Positions 35,416-43,645 of a stretch of 43,707 nucleotides of DNA are shown one piece after another. The translations under genes were made by a program, and so were the position numbers. The stretch covers positions 1 through 43,707 of the forward strand of contig JAIPJM010000021.1 of assembly GCA_021734255.1 (NCBI GenBank), written 5' to 3'. Position 1 is the first letter of the stretch. The number at the start of each line of letters is the position of its first letter. This stretch comes from Fidelibacterota bacterium (GTDB lineage Bacteria > Fidelibacterota > UBA8477 > JABMPR01). The notes below the pieces were generated by a model. The model was not told where the DNA came from, ran no database searches, and saw only the letters and a program-made list of their open reading frames with translations.

Positions 35416-35998
35416 GTCGGTGGTAAAGCTCATCCACCTGGAGATATAGATCCTCCAGCGTGCCATTGTTCTCAATAATATGATCTGCTAATTCGATCTT
35501 TTTATCAATGGGCATTTGTAATGATTCTCTTCGATCGAAGTCTTCAGCCAAGATCTGGGATCGACTGAATATCCTGGCTTTTCTAAGTAGGGCGTCCGCT
35601 GTTACCACAAGGACACTATCTGTGTATACTTCAACACCCGCTTCGAATAGCAGGGGAGCATCCATGACAAACATGTAGGCGCCCCGCTCTCGTGCGGTCT
35701 CCAGGCGTTTTTGGGTTGCTTCCCAGACTTTTGGGTGGATCAGTTGATTGAGGAATAGTTGGTCCTCTTTGGTAGAAAAGGCACGCTCAGCCAGGACTGA
35801 TCTGCGCAATTTGCCAGAATCATCCAGAATATCAGTCCCAAATCGGGCACTGAGTTGAGCCAGAATCGCGACATCATTTTCCAGGAGGTACCTGGCCAGA
35901 TCATCGGAATGGGAAACGACTGCACCAAGCTCGGCGAGCCGTTTGCTCACCGTGCTCTTCCCCGAGCCAATGCTGCCTGTAATTCCCAGAAAATACAT
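35405..35998 (-). CDS. coaE: Dephospho-CoA kinase
   Basis: 197 residues. Phosphorylates the 3'-hydroxyl of dephospho-CoA in the last step of CoA synthesis. The P-loop is GITGSIGSGKST (residues 5-16). SHSDDLARYLL near 30, LRRSVLAERAF near 65, LIHPKVW near 87 and DAPLLFEAG near 112 are the conserved family segments. The stop codon of adk lies one base from its start, so they are co-transcribed. The last 11 bases overlap dgt tail to tail. Confidence 0.96.
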   Translation of the reverse strand: MYFLGITGSIGSGKSTVSKRLAELGAVVSHSDDLARYLLENDVAILAQLSARFGTDILDDSGKLRRSVLAERAFSTKEDQLFLNQLIHPKVWEATQKRLETARERGAYMFVMDAPLLFEAGVEVYTDSVLVVTADALLRKARIFSRSQILAEDFDRRESLQMPIDKKIELADHIIENNGTLEDLYLQVDELYHRLTI

Positions 35999-35999
35999 C

Positions 36000-36641
36000 T
36001 TACCTTAAGACGTCAAGAATACGCTTATAGATATCCTGAACATTTCCGGTACCGTCGATATAGCGAATAAGACCTTGCTGATCGTAGTGATCGATGAGCG
36101 GGAGCGTCTGTTTTTTATAAACGGCCAATCTATTGACGACTGTTTCCTCTGTATCGTCTGAACGATGGATCAATTCAGCCCCATCGATATCGCAAACCCC
36201 ATCCTTTTTGGGAGGATTAAAGACCAGATTGTAAATGTGCCCGCATTGAGAGCAACTTCGCCTGGCAGTCAGTCGTCTGATCAATTCTTCATCCGGAACA
36301 TTCAGAACGAGGACATGATCCAGCTCTTTGTGATCTTCTCTCAGTAATTTATCCAGACCCTCTGCTTGTGGACAGGTCCGGGGAAAGCCATCCAGTATGT
36401 AGCCTGCTGCCAATTCAGGCTTCTTTAATTCCTCTGCCACCATGCCCAGGATGATATCATCCGGCACCAAATTCCCCGCGTCCATGTATTCCTGTGCCTT
36501 ATGACCCAGGGCGGTATCGTTCTTTCTATGTTCCCTGAGTAGATCACCCGTAGATAGTTGCTTCACGTGGTGATCTTTGATGATCATTTTCGCCTGTGTA
36601 CCTTTTCCAGATCCGGGAGGACCCAAGAATATTATGCGCAT
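36000..36641 (-). CDS. adk: Adenylate kinase, long form with zinc-binding LID
   Basis: 213 residues. Interconverts ATP + AMP and 2 ADP. It has a P-loop GPPGSGKGT (7-15), STGDLLREH in the AMP site, and GYILDGFPRT (80-89). The long LID carries Cys130, Cys133, Cys150 and Asp153, a Cys3-Asp zinc set known in some bacterial enzymes. GGAG precedes the ATG by about nine bases. It lies 65 bases after the nucleoside transporter and one base before coaE, near the end of the minus-strand nucleotide run. No secY or infA neighbourhood, which is the commoner place for adk. Confidence 0.97.
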   Translation of the reverse strand: MRIIFLGPPGSGKGTQAKMIIKDHHVKQLSTGDLLREHRKNDTALGHKAQEYMDAGNLVPDDIILGMVAEELKKPELAAGYILDGFPRTCPQAEGLDKLLREDHKELDHVLVLNVPDEELIRRLTARRSCSQCGHIYNLVFNPPKKDGVCDIDGAELIHRSDDTEETVVNRLAVYKKQTLPLIDHYDQQGLIRYIDGTGNVQDIYKRILDVLR

Positions 36642-36706
36642 ATCTTATTATCTCCAATTTGTAAAAACATGCAACAAATCCTGTGCCGAAAGCGACAGAT
36701 CTGGAC

Positions 36707-37924
36707 TCAGATTAAAATTCCGGCAATGGTTGCCGTAAGCCAGGATGCCAAGGCTCCGCCGATCATAGCCTTCAGGGCAACCTGTGACAGATCTCCACGT
36801 CTTTCAGGTGCCAATGCGCCAATACCACCGATCTGAATGCCAATGGAAGCAAAGTTGGCAAATCCGCACAGCGCATAGGAACTAATGATCATGGATTTTT
36901 CATTCAGTTGACCGGTCATCTCCTGGAGATGTCCATAAGCCACCAATTCAGTCAGAACGATCTTTTCACCCATGAGTTGACCCACCGAAAAAATATCAGC
37001 ATAGGGAATACCCATGAGGAAGGCGAGTGGAGCAAAGATCCAGCCGAGGATCTGTTCGATACTTAAGCCAAGCCATCCAAGCAAGTAATTGAACGTGGCA
37101 ACAAGGGCCACAATGGCGATCAGCATGGCACCTACATTGGCTGCCAGGCGCAGGCCATCAGTGGTTGCCTTGGCGATGGCCTCCATGACATTCCCTTCCG
37201 TTTTCTCGATCTCCATCTTGAGATCACCCTGTGTGGGTGATTTTTCTACTTCCGGGAAGATGATCTTTGCTAAAACCAGAGCGGCTGGGGCACTCATGAC
37301 TGAAGCTGCCATCAGGTGTCCGGCAATATTTGGAATATCAGTTAGCCATTTGGCATAGATGGCCAGAACACCGCCAGCCATGGTCGCGAATCCACCCGTC
37401 ATAACTGCCATGAGCTCACTTTTTGTCATGGATTGGATGAAGGGTCGGATGACAAGGGGCGCCTCTGTCTGGCCGACGAAAATATTGGCGGATGCGGAAA
37501 GGGTTTCAGAACCACTGGTGCGCAATGTTTTCTGCATCCCTTTGGCAATGTATTTCACGATGAACTGCATGAGTCCAAAGTGATAGAGAATGGCCATGAA
37601 GGCAGAGAAGAAAATAATGGTTGGCAGAATCTGGAAGGCAAAGAAAAACCCAAGACTATCCTCATTCCCAGGACCAATGGCAAGTGCATTAAAAACAAAT
37701 TCAGCACCGGTATCCGAGAATGAAAGTAAGCGATTGATCGCTTTATCGAGGAACATGAATATCGGTTTCCCAATGGGCGTGGCCAGGATGAATATGGCAA
37801 AAAAGACCTGTAATCCGAGTCCCCAGTATACCAATCTGAAATTGATGGCTTTTCTGTTATTTGACATGAGAAAGGCGATACCCAGGATCGCAGCAATACC
37901 AAACAAGCCCATGAATCTGTCCAT
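36707..37924 (-). CDS. Concentrative nucleoside transporter (CNT/NupC family)
   Basis: 405 residues with about ten hydrophobic segments. Imports nucleosides using an ion gradient. Conserved CNT motifs are present: SANIFVGQTEAPLVIRP near 145, VMTGGFATMAGGVLAIY near 175, LMGEKIVLTELVAYGHL near 315 (Glu conserved, with Thr in place of the usual Asn) and SYALCGFANFASIGIQIGGIG in two stretches near 350, which line the nucleoside site. It follows tdk by four bases and is two genes from cdd, so substrate is probably pyrimidine nucleosides, possibly also purines. The coupling ion (Na+ or H+) is not determined. Confidence 0.94.
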   Translation of the reverse strand: MDRFMGLFGIAAILGIAFLMSNNRKAINFRLVYWGLGLQVFFAIFILATPIGKPIFMFLDKAINRLLSFSDTGAEFVFNALAIGPGNEDSLGFFFAFQILPTIIFFSAFMAILYHFGLMQFIVKYIAKGMQKTLRTSGSETLSASANIFVGQTEAPLVIRPFIQSMTKSELMAVMTGGFATMAGGVLAIYAKWLTDIPNIAGHLMAASVMSAPAALVLAKIIFPEVEKSPTQGDLKMEIEKTEGNVMEAIAKATTDGLRLAANVGAMLIAIVALVATFNYLLGWLGLSIEQILGWIFAPLAFLMGIPYADIFSVGQLMGEKIVLTELVAYGHLQEMTGQLNEKSMIISSYALCGFANFASIGIQIGGIGALAPERRGDLSQVALKAMIGGALASWLTATIAGILI

Positions 37925-37928
37925 TTAA

Positions 37929-38492
37929 CTAATCCTCCGGTTCATCATAACAACTCCTGCATCTGGCTTCGTAGCTCTCAGCTTCACCTACCATGATCTG
38001 TTCACCCTTATTGATCAATCGTTGTGTGAACCCAGCAGGGTTTCCGCATACCACACAGATGGCTAAATTCTTTGTTACATACTCTGCATCGATAATGAGT
38101 TGGGGCATGGGGCCGAAAGGCTCTGCTCTGAAATCTTTCTCCAATCCTGCGACAATGACACGTTTCTTCTGTTTCGCCAGGGTGCGGCAAACGTCAATGA
38201 TCGCTTCGTCAAAGAACTGAGCCTCATCAATCCCTACCACCTGGACATGTTTAGCAAGCGGCAGGATATCCACAGCGCTTTTGACTTTCGTCGATTCCAA
38301 CTTCTGCTGGCTATGAGACACGATGTGATCCTCGCTGAATCGGTTATCAATATCTGGTTTGAAAATAGCAACGTGCTGTCGGGCGATCTGTGCTCTGCGC
38401 AGGCGTCTGATCAGTTCCTCTGTTTTACCACTGAACATGGATCCCGTGATCACTTCGATCCAGCCAGTGTGATGAGGCGAAAGGTGCTCCAT
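37929..38492 (-). CDS. tdk: Thymidine kinase, type II (TK1-like)
   Basis: 187 residues. Phosphorylates thymidine or deoxyuridine with ATP. The P-loop is [11 protein letters not shown] (17-27), the catalytic Glu90 is in GIDEAQFFD, and zinc ligands are Cys146, Cys149, Cys178 and Cys181 (ICVVCG and RCRSCY). The lasso loop between them holds GFTQR. It follows cdd by 35 bases and is followed by the nucleoside transporter, forming a salvage unit. Full length. Confidence 0.97.
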   Translation of the reverse strand: MEHLSPHHTGWIEVITGSMFSGKTEELIRRLRRAQIARQHVAIFKPDIDNRFSEDHIVSHSQQKLESTKVKSAVDILPLAKHVQVVGIDEAQFFDEAIIDVCRTLAKQKKRVIVAGLEKDFRAEPFGPMPQLIIDAEYVTKNLAICVVCGNPAGFTQRLINKGEQIMVGEAESYEARCRSCYDEPED

Positions 38493-38527
38493 AGTACGCT
38501 TACTCGCTTTCTAAATTTAAATTATGA

Positions 38528-38923
38528 TCAGGTCTCATGGCTTAGCCCCTCTTTCCCAAAAGCGTCAGGGAGCAGGCGCGCGGAGGATGTCTCTCGTGTA
38601 TTCCCATCTGCATCGACCAGGGTGATGGGAATATCACCGCAGAGCTCCCATATGACCTGCCTGCAGGCGCCGCAAGGAGAGACACCAGGAGCTGACACCA
38701 CAGCCAGTTCTGAAAATTCACGCTCGCCAGCAGCAATGGCGGTGAACAATGCTGTACGCTCGGCACAGACGGTTAAACCAAAACTCGCATTTTCGACATT
38801 ACATCCCTGATAGATCTTTCCGTTAGCTGCTCGAACGGCTGCGCCTACACAAAAATTTGAATAAACAGCATAGGCCTGCTTCTGTGCGTCCTGTGCTGCC
38901 CTTATCAGATCATTCTTGCTCAT
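38528..38923 (-). CDS. cdd: Cytidine deaminase
   Basis: 131 residues, the small homotetrameric form. Deaminates cytidine and deoxycytidine. Zinc and catalytic residues are in VCAERTA (Cys53, Glu55) and SPCGACRQ (Cys84, Cys87); NVENASFGL near 42 binds the ribose. It sits five bases after the rhomboid gene and directly before tdk on the minus strand. Deoxycytidine entering through the transporter would become deoxyuridine and then dUMP through Tdk. Confidence 0.97.
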   Translation of the reverse strand: MSKNDLIRAAQDAQKQAYAVYSNFCVGAAVRAANGKIYQGCNVENASFGLTVCAERTALFTAIAAGEREFSELAVVSAPGVSPCGACRQVIWELCGDIPITLVDADGNTRETSSARLLPDAFGKEGLSHET

Positions 38924-38928
38924 GCGTC

Positions 38929-39558
38929 TTACCTCAGCTGGTATCTGTGATAGATACTGTAGATGGTTAATCCGGTGATGAATCCACCAATGTGTGCAAT
39001 ATAAGCAGTACCATCACCGGGTGTCATCATTTGATATAGAAATTGTGTCGCGATCCATATCCCTATAAACCAGATGGCCCGCACCTGAAAAAAGAAAACA
39101 AAGGTAACCCAGGTCAATATCTTAGCCTTGGGGTAGCGCAGGGCGTAAGCGCCCAGAACACCGGAGATCGAGCCTGAAGCTCCAATGAGAAATCCAGGAT
39201 CATTTACACCAAAGTAGGGATCAAGGAAGACTTCGGAGAGGGCCGCCCCAACCCCACAGGCCAGATAGAATATCAGGAAAAATCTGGGACCCAGGGACCC
39301 TTCTATATTGTCACCAAAAATAAAAAGGAATAACAAGTTAAAGATCAAGTGCCCCCAACCGCCATGGAGAAACTGATAAGAAAATAGTGTCACGAGTGAA
39401 ACCGGATCCCCGCTAATAAATGCAGCCTTTGAAAAAACGAAGCCACTCAAACTGTACATGTGCTGAAGTAGGAAAATTAAAATATTCAGGGAGATGAGGA
39501 TGTATGTAATGGTAGGGAGGCGAAGGGCGGGGTTGGTATCTTTGAGAGGAATGAACAT
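38929..39558 (-). CDS. Rhomboid-family intramembrane serine protease
   Basis: 209 residues with six predicted membrane helices. The catalytic dyad is Ser128 in GASGSISGVLGAY and His189 in AHIGGF. HGGWGHLIFNLLFLFIFGDNIE (residues 65-86) is the conserved TM2 region with the oxyanion histidine and asparagine. All required residues are present, so it should be active, cleaving membrane proteins within or near the bilayer. It begins one base after the M23 peptidase stop and ends five bases before cdd. The link to envelope proteins is through the M23 neighbour and not the salvage enzymes. Substrate unknown. Confidence 0.93.
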   Translation of the reverse strand: MFIPLKDTNPALRLPTITYILISLNILIFLLQHMYSLSGFVFSKAAFISGDPVSLVTLFSYQFLHGGWGHLIFNLLFLFIFGDNIEGSLGPRFFLIFYLACGVGAALSEVFLDPYFGVNDPGFLIGASGSISGVLGAYALRYPKAKILTWVTFVFFFQVRAIWFIGIWIATQFLYQMMTPGDGTAYIAHIGGFITGLTIYSIYHRYQLR

Positions 39559-39559
39559 C

Positions 39560-41677
39560 TCAGTGACCGAGTGTGAAGGTGTAGGAATAGTCCCGTCGAT
39601 TGCCCGAATAATCAGTGAGTGTCACGCTGAATTCATGCTCCCCACGTGCCAATCCCTGTGGTACATGGAACGAGAGTTCCTTCCGAAGAGGATTGTAGTC
39701 AGGATAGAAGCGCTTCTGGTCCAACATAGCGCTTGGGAGCGATTCCCGGTAATTGATGCGCTTTGTGTTTTCACTCAGTTTGAACACCAGTCGATCCCCC
39801 TTGCGTATTCTCTCATAAGGTTTTACAGGCTGAATTCGAGGCGCTTCCAGATCTGATATCAGAAAATATGGGCCACTTTTGCTAAGCGCCATGTGGCTAT
39901 ATCCCAGGGTGTCCAGACTACCCAGGCGCTTCCAACTTTTCTTTTTGCCTGGAGTAAAGAGACTGCTACCGCTGCTCGTCAACGCATGCTTGAAAGTGAG
40001 TTCACCCCTAAGCTCAAATTCGTTTTCTCCAATTGAATGGATCTGGATTCCAAGTATGTCCTGGCCCTCAAATTCTCCTCGCGTAGTGTCAATCCTCAGG
40101 AATACACTGGCTTCACCAGGGTTAGTTGCATTCAAAGATGCCTGAGGAACTTCCCATTGGAGGGATAAACTATCTCCAGGGCGCAATTCATTGAGCGGCT
40201 TCAGCTCATGCGTATCCAGCACATCCTGACCGGAAAGTAGTTGGACCGATCGACCCTGAGCCCGAATCGGCAAGGGGATGATATCACTCTCCGCGGTTCG
40301 CTCAGAAACTTGTGTCAACTCTCCCTCAAAATGCCCTTCTTCTGTAAGTATTCGATACGCCAGGGGATACGTATAAGCTTCTGTACTCTCTAATCGTAGA
40401 ATGAATCCTGGATCGTAGGGCGTCCACTGATGCTCAAATGTGGATGCAATGCTCTGAGTGGGCGGAATGATCCATTGCAGACCCTTCCCCCGCGTACTCG
40501 ATGCCCGAATGCCATTCACGAGCTCTGACTTGACGATCCTCCAGGTGGTGGAATTGAGTCGATAAAACGTTTGGGCAACTGGTAAATGGTCATTTGTTGA
40601 TGAATAGAATTCGAATCTTTCGTAGCCACCTTCAGGGTAGGATCGGGTGATAAAGTAAAATGAATCTTTTTCCTGAACGCTCCAGCTCTCGTTGAATTCG
40701 GGTATGATGGTGAACTCGGCACTGGTGATATTACGTTTCACATCCGATAGTCTGTACCGGAGTGTTGCGATACCATCAGGGTCCAGTAAACCGGTCTTAC
40801 CACTCTTCATAAAGGGAAAAGTATTCGGGTCCCCGATTCGGAACATGGACATGAAGCGCCAGTTCTGTTTGCCTCTGACACCTGGATAGACCACATCAAT
40901 GGAGTCTGACATGCTGTGCGGTAGCTGGTCAAACCGGTAAGCGAAGGCCAGCGAATCATTCATGAAAAGGTCTGCCCGATACAGGCTGTATTTATTATAG
41001 GTTCCATTTGCTCGGTCGTGGGCATTGATGAGGCTGTAGAAAGGACCAGTCGTTGTGATCGGATTCTCATCCTTGACATCGATACGCACGGGGAGTCGAC
41101 TGTTATTGATCTTTGTCTGGCTATTTTTTGGGACCAGCAAGATCTCGTCGAGAACAGGTCGCTTTGTATCTCGAACACCACTATAGAAAATTTGCGGATT
41201 GAAAACCGTATTGCTGCTATCACGAAGCTCAAAGTGCAAGTGGGGGTGTTCGGTACCACTGGTGCCACTGAATCCGATCACCTGTCCGGCTCGTACAGGA
41301 TGTTCATCAGCCTGGAAGCGAAATCGTGTATAATATTTTTCCCGTGAATTTTGCGCCTCATGCACCAGGGCTTCCATTTTATCTGTGAACAGCTCCAGAT
41401 GACCATACACAGCTAAATTTCCATCCTCTAGTCTAAGAAATAGTCCCCGACCATAGCCATGGTAACTGACGACGATACTTTCTATGTAACCATCCGCAAT
41501 AGCCACACAGGGGACTTCCATTTCACCCCATGTCTTAATATCTACGCCGGCATGCAAATGTCCGTCGCGATATTCGCAGAATGTTGCTGAAAGGCTCTGG
41601 GACGCTTTGATCGGCCAACGATAAGCTTGAGCGAATAATCCTGAATATAGGAGGGTAATAAGCAGAATTCGGAACAT
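39560..41677 (-). CDS. M23-family (LytM-like) metallopeptidase with long C-terminal region
   Basis: 705 residues from the ATG at 41677, where a signal peptide (MFRILLITLLYSGLFAQ) begins; the frame is open upstream to 41725. The catalytic M23 domain is at residues about 25-165. His42 and Asp46 (HAGVDI), His93 (YGHLE) and His146/His148 (PHLHFELR) are the zinc and catalytic residues, so it is likely an active peptidoglycan endopeptidase. About 540 further residues are beta-rich, with no catalytic motif that I recognise. Their last approximately 100 residues (IRKGDRLVFKLSENTKRINYRESLP, GEHEFSVTLTDYSGNRRDYSYTF in parts) look like Ig-like domains. First gene of a long minus-strand run. Divergent from 41786. 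Confidence 0.88.
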   Translation of the reverse strand: MFRILLITLLYSGLFAQAYRWPIKASQSLSATFCEYRDGHLHAGVDIKTWGEMEVPCVAIADGYIESIVVSYHGYGRGLFLRLEDGNLAVYGHLELFTDKMEALVHEAQNSREKYYTRFRFQADEHPVRAGQVIGFSGTSGTEHPHLHFELRDSSNTVFNPQIFYSGVRDTKRPVLDEILLVPKNSQTKINNSRLPVRIDVKDENPITTTGPFYSLINAHDRANGTYNKYSLYRADLFMNDSLAFAYRFDQLPHSMSDSIDVVYPGVRGKQNWRFMSMFRIGDPNTFPFMKSGKTGLLDPDGIATLRYRLSDVKRNITSAEFTIIPEFNESWSVQEKDSFYFITRSYPEGGYERFEFYSSTNDHLPVAQTFYRLNSTTWRIVKSELVNGIRASSTRGKGLQWIIPPTQSIASTFEHQWTPYDPGFILRLESTEAYTYPLAYRILTEEGHFEGELTQVSERTAESDIIPLPIRAQGRSVQLLSGQDVLDTHELKPLNELRPGDSLSLQWEVPQASLNATNPGEASVFLRIDTTRGEFEGQDILGIQIHSIGENEFELRGELTFKHALTSSGSSLFTPGKKKSWKRLGSLDTLGYSHMALSKSGPYFLISDLEAPRIQPVKPYERIRKGDRLVFKLSENTKRINYRESLPSAMLDQKRFYPDYNPLRKELSFHVPQGLARGEHEFSVTLTDYSGNRRDYSYTFTLGH

Positions 41678-41785
41678 GGTGCATAAAATCAATCCGTCAG
41701 AAACTGATGCAATGGTTTTTAACAAGAAAAAGCGGAAAAATAGACCGTTGATTATGCACCGGATTTCAGTTAAATCACGCCTGTT

Positions 41786-42274
41786 ATGAATTTGTTTAGC
41801 AGCAAAAAACAGACGGCGGAAACACCTTACAGTTTCCAGGAAAGATTCGGTGAGATAAAACGCATCGCCATCATCTATCCTGAAAAGCAGGAGTGGCTAC
41901 GAATCGCTCGCTACGCCCTGCAGAAGTTGTATCGCATGCCTGAACAGTTTGAATTCCTCATTCTGCAGTCTCCAGATGCCCATGAAACCTATGCCACTGC
42001 CGAATTTGAAGTAGGTGATATGGTGTATTCGCCGAATAAGGTGGAGCGGGGGAGGATCAGGAACCGGATCCAGGCTTATAACCCGGACATTCTGCTCCAG
42101 CTAGAACCTGAGCCCGATGATCGACTGATTCAGTTACTGCAATCCCTGATCATCGGATTGAAGATCGGTTTTGGACCGGAGGAGTCGGGTTTAAATATTG
42201 TATATTCTCAGAAGAAGACAGGCTTCTATGAGAAAAATATCCTCAACCTGGTTGCACTACTCGAGTCTAAATAA
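41786..42274 (+). CDS. Small uncharacterised protein, weakly like a GT9 (heptosyltransferase) fold
   Basis: 162 residues, no signal peptide or membrane helix. IKRIAIIYPEKQEWLRIARYALQKLYRMP (residues about 24-52, read in two stretches), the AYNPDILLQLEP segment near 108 and LIIGLKIGFGPEESGLNIVY near 130 have the alternating Rossmann rhythm. They recall the N-terminal half of ADP-heptose:LPS heptosyltransferases, and also the DUF6913-type proteins of Bacteroidetes. It is too short for a complete glycosyltransferase and lacks the C-terminal nucleotide-sugar domain. Either it is a stand-alone single-domain protein or a different family. It is convergent with dksA-like 42289-42684, 14 bases apart. 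Function unknown. Confidence 0.65.
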   Translation: MNLFSSKKQTAETPYSFQERFGEIKRIAIIYPEKQEWLRIARYALQKLYRMPEQFEFLILQSPDAHETYATAEFEVGDMVYSPNKVERGRIRNRIQAYNPDILLQLEPEPDDRLIQLLQSLIIGLKIGFGPEESGLNIVYSQKKTGFYEKNILNLVALLESK

Positions 42275-42288
42275 AGAATTTAACTGGA

Positions 42289-42684
42289 TTACTGATTGTG
42301 ATTGCGCTGATTCTGCGTCTCTTTGCAGGAGACATGGTATTTTGCGATCGGAACTGCTTCTAACCGACCTTCTTCGATCAATTCTCCACAGATAATACAA
42401 ACACCATAGGTGCCTTCATCGACACGTTCAAGTGCGTCATCTACTTCGTTGAGGTATTTTGACTGGCGAACAGCAAAAATGCTGGTTTTTTCCCGCTCAG
42501 CCATGTCAGTGCCAACATCAGCCATATGGTAGGTTGCGGAGGAGAGTTCACCGGAGCCATCGGTGATGGTTTTGTTCAACTCATTCTTCTGATAAGAAAG
42601 GTCTTCGTTGATCCTATCGCGCTCTTCATCAAGGATCTTTTTAAACTTACCTAAGGTCTTTTTATTGTACTTTTTAACAGCCAT
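42289..42684 (-). CDS. DksA/TraR-type zinc-finger RNA-polymerase regulator
   Basis: 131 residues. A coiled-coil hairpin (about 12-85) with the tip region ELSSATYHMADVGTDMAERE is followed by a zinc finger YGVCIICGELIEEGRLEAVPIAKYHVSCK (residues 93-121, in parts). Ligands would be Cys96, Cys99, His117 and Cys120: the third position is His instead of the usual Cys. DksA-type proteins bind the RNA polymerase secondary channel and adjust transcription in the stringent response. The length is shorter than E. coli DksA and fits the broad YteA/DksA-like group. Convergent with the preceding gene; divergent from 42847. Confidence 0.9.
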   Translation of the reverse strand: MAVKKYNKKTLGKFKKILDEERDRINEDLSYQKNELNKTITDGSGELSSATYHMADVGTDMAEREKTSIFAVRQSKYLNEVDDALERVDEGTYGVCIICGELIEEGRLEAVPIAKYHVSCKETQNQRNHNQ

Positions 42685-42750
42685 TTTCTTCCTCTATATT
42701 GCCCTTCAAGTGTTGCAATATATCGCCTGAACATCATTTTCCTAGAAAAT

Positions 42751-42784
42751 AAAAGGGGCCAAAAATCTCTTGGTGACCCCTAAC
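42751..42784 (-). terminator. Hairpin with a T-run on the minus strand, possible terminator
   Basis: AGGGGCCAA (42754-42762) pairs with TTGG plus CCCCT (42770-42781) across a three-base bulge. Read on the minus strand, the stem is followed by TTTTATTTT. No minus-strand gene lies to its right, so it may stop antisense transcription before the dksA-like promoter, or be a regulatory hairpin in the shared leader. Confidence 0.35.
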
Positions 42785-42790
42785 ACCCCG

Positions 42791-42819
42791 ACTACATTTG
42801 CGCGCTTTATGAATGTAGT
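42791..42819. promoter_or_regulatory. Inverted repeat overlapping a candidate promoter
   Basis: ACTACATT (42791-42798) and AATGTAGT (42812-42819) form a perfect 8-base inverted repeat with 13 bases between. TTGCGC (42798-42803) and TACACT (42820-42825), 16 bases apart, make a plausible sigma-70 promoter for the zinc-ribbon gene. The repeat covers the spacer, as a repressor site would. Confidence 0.4.
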
Positions 42820-42846
42820 TACACTAATAAAAAACACGAGGGTATA

Positions 42847-43188
42847 ATGGAAGATATTGTATGCCCAAATTGTGGCGAAGAACTCTCAGAAGAGCGTCTT
42901 TCGAAGTCGCTTATCTGTCCTCACTGCGCAACAAATCTGAAAAATAAAAAATATATGGACTTTCTTGAGTTCCTCATGGTCGCAGAGATCGTGGAGGACA
43001 TCGACTTCTTTGATGAATCTGTATATGGCGATGAATATCTACGCTTTCAAGAGTCAGGTTTTGATGATCAGGATCTTCCTGATACAAAAACGGCAGATAT
43101 TGATTGGGATAGCGATCCAGACCATACAGAAGAAGAGTGGGGCGAAGATAATCCGAACCTGAATAGCAATAAATCCTGGGATTCCTGA
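42847..43188 (+). CDS. Small protein with N-terminal zinc ribbon and acidic C-terminus
   Basis: 113 residues. The N-terminus has two CxxC knuckles (Cys6/Cys9 in VCPNCGEE, Cys24/Cys27 in ICPHCATN), a rubredoxin-like zinc ribbon. From about residue 45 it is strongly acidic, rich in Asp and Glu (DIDWDSDPDHTEEEWGED). No catalytic motif or membrane segment. CGAGGG lies a few bases before the ATG. It is followed after 24 bases by the DUF3467 gene with a strong ribosome-binding site, so both probably share a transcript. The architecture would suit a small RNA-polymerase- or protein-binding factor, but no family is recognised. Confidence 0.75.
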   Translation: MEDIVCPNCGEELSEERLSKSLICPHCATNLKNKKYMDFLEFLMVAEIVEDIDFFDESVYGDEYLRFQESGFDDQDLPDTKTADIDWDSDPDHTEEEWGEDNPNLNSNKSWDS

Positions 43189-43212
43189 TCCAGGCTAGCT
43201 AGGAGGTACCAA

Positions 43213-43527
43213 ATGGATTCAAAGAAACAGGCATCACAACAGATTCAGATCCATGTGAATGAGAAAGTTGCCGATGGAGAATACGCCAATCTGGCTATTA
43301 TTACTCACTCTGCTGCTGAATTCGTAATGGATTTCGTACGGGTAATGCCGGGATCACCAAAAGCGAATGTGCAATCCAGGGTCATTATGACACCCAGTCA
43401 TACAAAGGCTTTACTGCATGCTCTGGAGCAGAATGTCACCAAGTACGAAGCTGAGCATGGCGAGATTAAGATGCCCGATCCCATGGGATTCCCTGGTATT
43501 AAACCAGAACAGGGTATGCCTAACTAG
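43213..43527 (+). CDS. DUF3467-family protein
   Basis: 104 residues. QIQIHVNEKVADGEYANLAII, HSAAEFVMDFVRVMPGSPKA and VQSRVIMTPSHTKALLHALEQN (in parts) are the DUF3467 signature, a small cytoplasmic family of unknown function spread over many phyla. AGGAGGT lies six bases before the ATG, a near-perfect Shine-Dalgarno, suggesting high expression. It ends with a Pro/Gly/Met-rich tail. A strong terminator follows 21 bases after the stop. Paired with the zinc-ribbon gene upstream. Confidence 0.92.
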   Translation: MDSKKQASQQIQIHVNEKVADGEYANLAIITHSAAEFVMDFVRVMPGSPKANVQSRVIMTPSHTKALLHALEQNVTKYEAEHGEIKMPDPMGFPGIKPEQGMPN

Positions 43528-43548
43528 CGACACTCTGGTTAAGTCTTG

Positions 43549-43577
43549 AAGGGGTCCTGTCCGGGCCCCTTTTTTTA
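43549..43577 (+). terminator. Rho-independent terminator after the DUF3467 gene
   Basis: AAGGGGTCC pairs with GGGCCCCTT (nine base pairs, one G-T) around a short loop and is followed by a run of seven T. It closes the 42847-43527 unit and lies just left of the insertion-sequence end. Confidence 0.93.
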
Positions 43578-43596
43578 TTCGGTCGAAGACAGAAAA

Positions 43597-43614
43597 CCAC
43601 GGGTTTACCCGTGG
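43597..43614. mobile_element. Left-end hairpin of an IS200/IS605-type element
   Basis: CCACGGGT-TT-ACCCGTGG is a perfect 8-base-pair hairpin 31 bases before a TnpA start. IS200/IS605 elements have no terminal inverted repeats and are instead recognised through subterminal hairpins of this kind, which Y1 transposases bind. The exact left boundary and target tetranucleotide cannot be set without the right end. Confidence 0.75.
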
Positions 43615-43645
43615 ATGAATGAGCCTGCGGAGGTAACTTAAGTCG

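Noticed and set aside
38100..38810. 236-codon plus-strand frame across tdk and cdd
   Set aside because: It would span two intact genes and their gap on the other strand; not credible as a protein.
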